Positions 62,800 through 64,000 of a stretch of DNA of 64,000 nt are shown piece after piece (position 1 is the stretch's first letter; the number at the start of each line of letters is the position of its first letter). The stretch covers positions 124,001 to 188,000 of the forward strand of contig JACOST010000014.1 of assembly GCA_016178705.1 (NCBI GenBank), given 5' to 3'. The stretch comes from Deltaproteobacteria bacterium (GTDB taxonomy: Bacteria > Desulfobacterota > Binatia > HRBIN30 > JACQVA1). The position numbers and the translations under genes were made by a program. The notes under the pieces were generated by a model that worked only from the letters and a program-made list of their open reading frames with translations, had not been told where the DNA came from and made no database searches.

Positions 62800-63806
62800 C
62801 GGCTTCGTGGATTTCCCGAAGCCGGTTGCTGCGCTCGCGGCATGTGCTTGCGACCGCACTATTCGCGCTCCTCGTCGGTTGCGGCGGCAGTGGCAGCGGT
62901 GCGCTGCCGACGCCCTCGCCGACGTTACTGCCGACCGCGTCGCCAACGATGAGCGCGCCGACCCCGACCGTATCCGCAACGCCGAGCAACACCGCAGCGC
63001 CCACGGACTCGCCGACTCCAACGCCCACCTGCGCTCCGACCGGCACGCCGTATCACAGCGATGACTGCCAATCGTGTCCTACAATTCGTGAAGGCTGCTA
63101 CGCCTCGGCGTGCGGCCAATGTATCCCGAACCCGACGTTGACACCGACACCGAAGGGTCCGACGCCTTCACCTACCTGCGCAGGGATCATCTTCGCGTTC
63201 TGCCCGGGCGATACCTGCGGCCCGTGCTGCATGTGCGAAGCGACCACTACGCCGACGCCTCCGGGCAAAGTGACCAACACGCCGGGTGCCACCCCGCTGC
63301 GAACGCCGGTGTGCGCTGGACCGTGCCCCGACCTCGTGGCGAGCCAAGTTGGCTTGTTCTCCTTTTACGGTTGCATCGTTTCGTTCAGTGATTGGTTGGC
63401 TCTTCCGCGCGATGTGCGGGTGTGCGTCACCAATTTTGGCAATGCCGCGGCCGGGTCGTTCCATGTTTCGGTCGGACCTCCGGTCTCGACCGTCTTGACG
63501 GTGAACGGGCTCGCGGCCGGCGGTTCCTCATGCATGACGTTCCCGCACGGAAGCGAATTTCCCAGGCTCGACGTGTTCGCCGATTCCCTCAACGAAGTCG
63601 ACGAGAGCGACGAGTCGAACAACAAGGCCGCCTACGCCCCGACCGGAACGCCGCCGACTATATGTACCCCGACGCCCACCCCTCCGGCGTCGCCTCCAAC
63701 CGTCACGGCGACGGCGACTCGATCAGGGGGCACGCCCACCTCCACACCAACGATCACGCCGACTCCGACGAAGACACCCTCGCTGATTCCCGCGGCCTTC
63801 ATCTGA
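62796..63806 (+). CDS. Cys-rich, Thr/Pro-linker lipoprotein with CARDB domain, third of three
   Basis: A 336-residue lipoprotein (ALFALLVGC, Cys29). Order: Thr/Pro linker; the module CPTIREGCYASACGQC (about 79-110); linker; a short FAFCPGDTC...CCMCEAT module; linker; then a CARDB-type beta-sandwich (about 165-290) with CVTNFGNAAAGSFHVSV and the end NEVDESDESNNKAAY, the classic CARDB close. A final Thr/Pro tail follows. ATG 62796 overlaps the previous stop (ATGA). It shares modules with the two upstream proteins. It is the last gene before the double hairpin. Confidence 0.8.
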   Translation: MTASWISRSRLLRSRHVLATALFALLVGCGGSGSGALPTPSPTLLPTASPTMSAPTPTVSATPSNTAAPTDSPTPTPTCAPTGTPYHSDDCQSCPTIREGCYASACGQCIPNPTLTPTPKGPTPSPTCAGIIFAFCPGDTCGPCCMCEATTTPTPPGKVTNTPGATPLRTPVCAGPCPDLVASQVGLFSFYGCIVSFSDWLALPRDVRVCVTNFGNAAAGSFHVSVGPPVSTVLTVNGLAAGGSSCMTFPHGSEFPRLDVFADSLNEVDESDESNNKAAYAPTGTPPTICTPTPTPPASPPTVTATATRSGGTPTSTPTITPTPTKTPSLIPAAFI

Positions 63807-63814
63807 TTCGGTAG

Positions 63815-63855
63815 GGCGGGCGGCTCGCCCGCCGTGCAGGCAGGGACGCCTGCAC
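63815..63855. terminator. Double hairpin after the lipoprotein operon
   Basis: GGCGGGCG-GCT-CGCCCGCC (63815-63833) and GTGCAGGC-AGGGAC-GCCTGCAC (63834-63855) are two adjacent perfect stems, 9 bases after the last stop codon. A T-run is absent. They would terminate transcription or protect the mRNA end. Confidence 0.6.
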
Positions 63856-64000
63856 CCACCAGGACTCTTCCTTCGTGCCCTTCGTGTCTTCGTGGTGAAC
63901 TCCGTTCGGCCGCGTTGCTTCTGCGCTGAACCGGCCTCTGCACCGGAAGACGCAATCACTATCGTCGGCGCGCGCCAGAACAATCGGAAAGGGATCCGGC
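63856..64000. other. Right-edge non-coding tail
   Basis: Contains CCTTCGTGC, CCTTCGTGT, CTTCGTGGT in a row near 63872-63898, another short tandem array. I see no gene before the window ends. Confidence 0.5.

Overview
The window is a GC-rich chromosomal segment of a free-living, rod-shaped bacterium with two membranes. It carries TolC, RND and MacAB efflux, lipobox lipoproteins, a Tat translocase and a full mreBCD-mrdA-rodA set. Gene order around mre, tat, yggS-proC-yggT and glmS, together with several GT-C glycosyltransferases, multi-haem cytochrome c and Thr/Pro-rich secreted proteins, fits a deltaproteobacterial-type lineage such as Desulfobacterota or Binatota. That placement is inference from style, not from a marker gene. 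I see no rRNA, tRNA, CRISPR array, phage or transposase gene.

Layout. 1-2830 (minus): a truncated ChrA and a large GT-C membrane protein. 2890-12347 (minus): an efflux operon in the order tetR, tolC, RND adaptor, RND pump, MacA-like adaptor, MacB ATPase, MacB permease, with a TetR-type operator at its start. 12419-19938 (minus): corA, tatC, tatA/B, rodA, mrdA, mreD, mreC, mreB (envelope export and cell shape). 20157-29758: a phasin-like protein, fmdB, the maf-yggS-proC-yggT-DUF167 cluster, a lytic transglycosylase lipoprotein, MAPEG, a DUF4124 protein and glmS with a small upstream gene. 29856-33216 (minus): a tightly overlapped operon of unknown function containing a TPR protein, two tandem paralogues and a lipoprotein. 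33315-38491 (plus): sulfatase, YfhO-like membrane protein, SDR dehydrogenase, TSUP permease. 38559-43025 (minus): DJ-1 protein, DJ-1/AraC regulator, MaoC-type hydratase, NUDIX, SirB1-like protein. 43157-48693 (plus): quinone oxidoreductase, double VOC protein, CYTH, MltG, a tiny Cys protein, a GT39-like enzyme. 49148-56229: small secreted and membrane proteins, an orphan, a four-haem cytochrome fusion, then nucleoside hydrolase, ribokinase and a GDPD-type phosphodiesterase.

56576-63806 (plus): the most unusual part. Three lipoproteins, each joined to the next by a 4-base ATGA overlap, are built from Cys-rich modules, two YVTN beta-propellers, a BACON-like domain and a CARDB domain strung on long Thr/Pro linkers. 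Several Cys modules recur within and between the three proteins.

Many short intergenic spaces are filled by degenerate tandem heptamers, often arranged head to head so they fold back. One array runs straight into a start codon and another crosses one. A separate repeat of about 75 bases occurs as an inverted pair around the araC and maoC genes, and a REP-like palindrome precedes the lipoprotein operon. These repeats and the lipoprotein operon are the best candidates for undescribed biology here.
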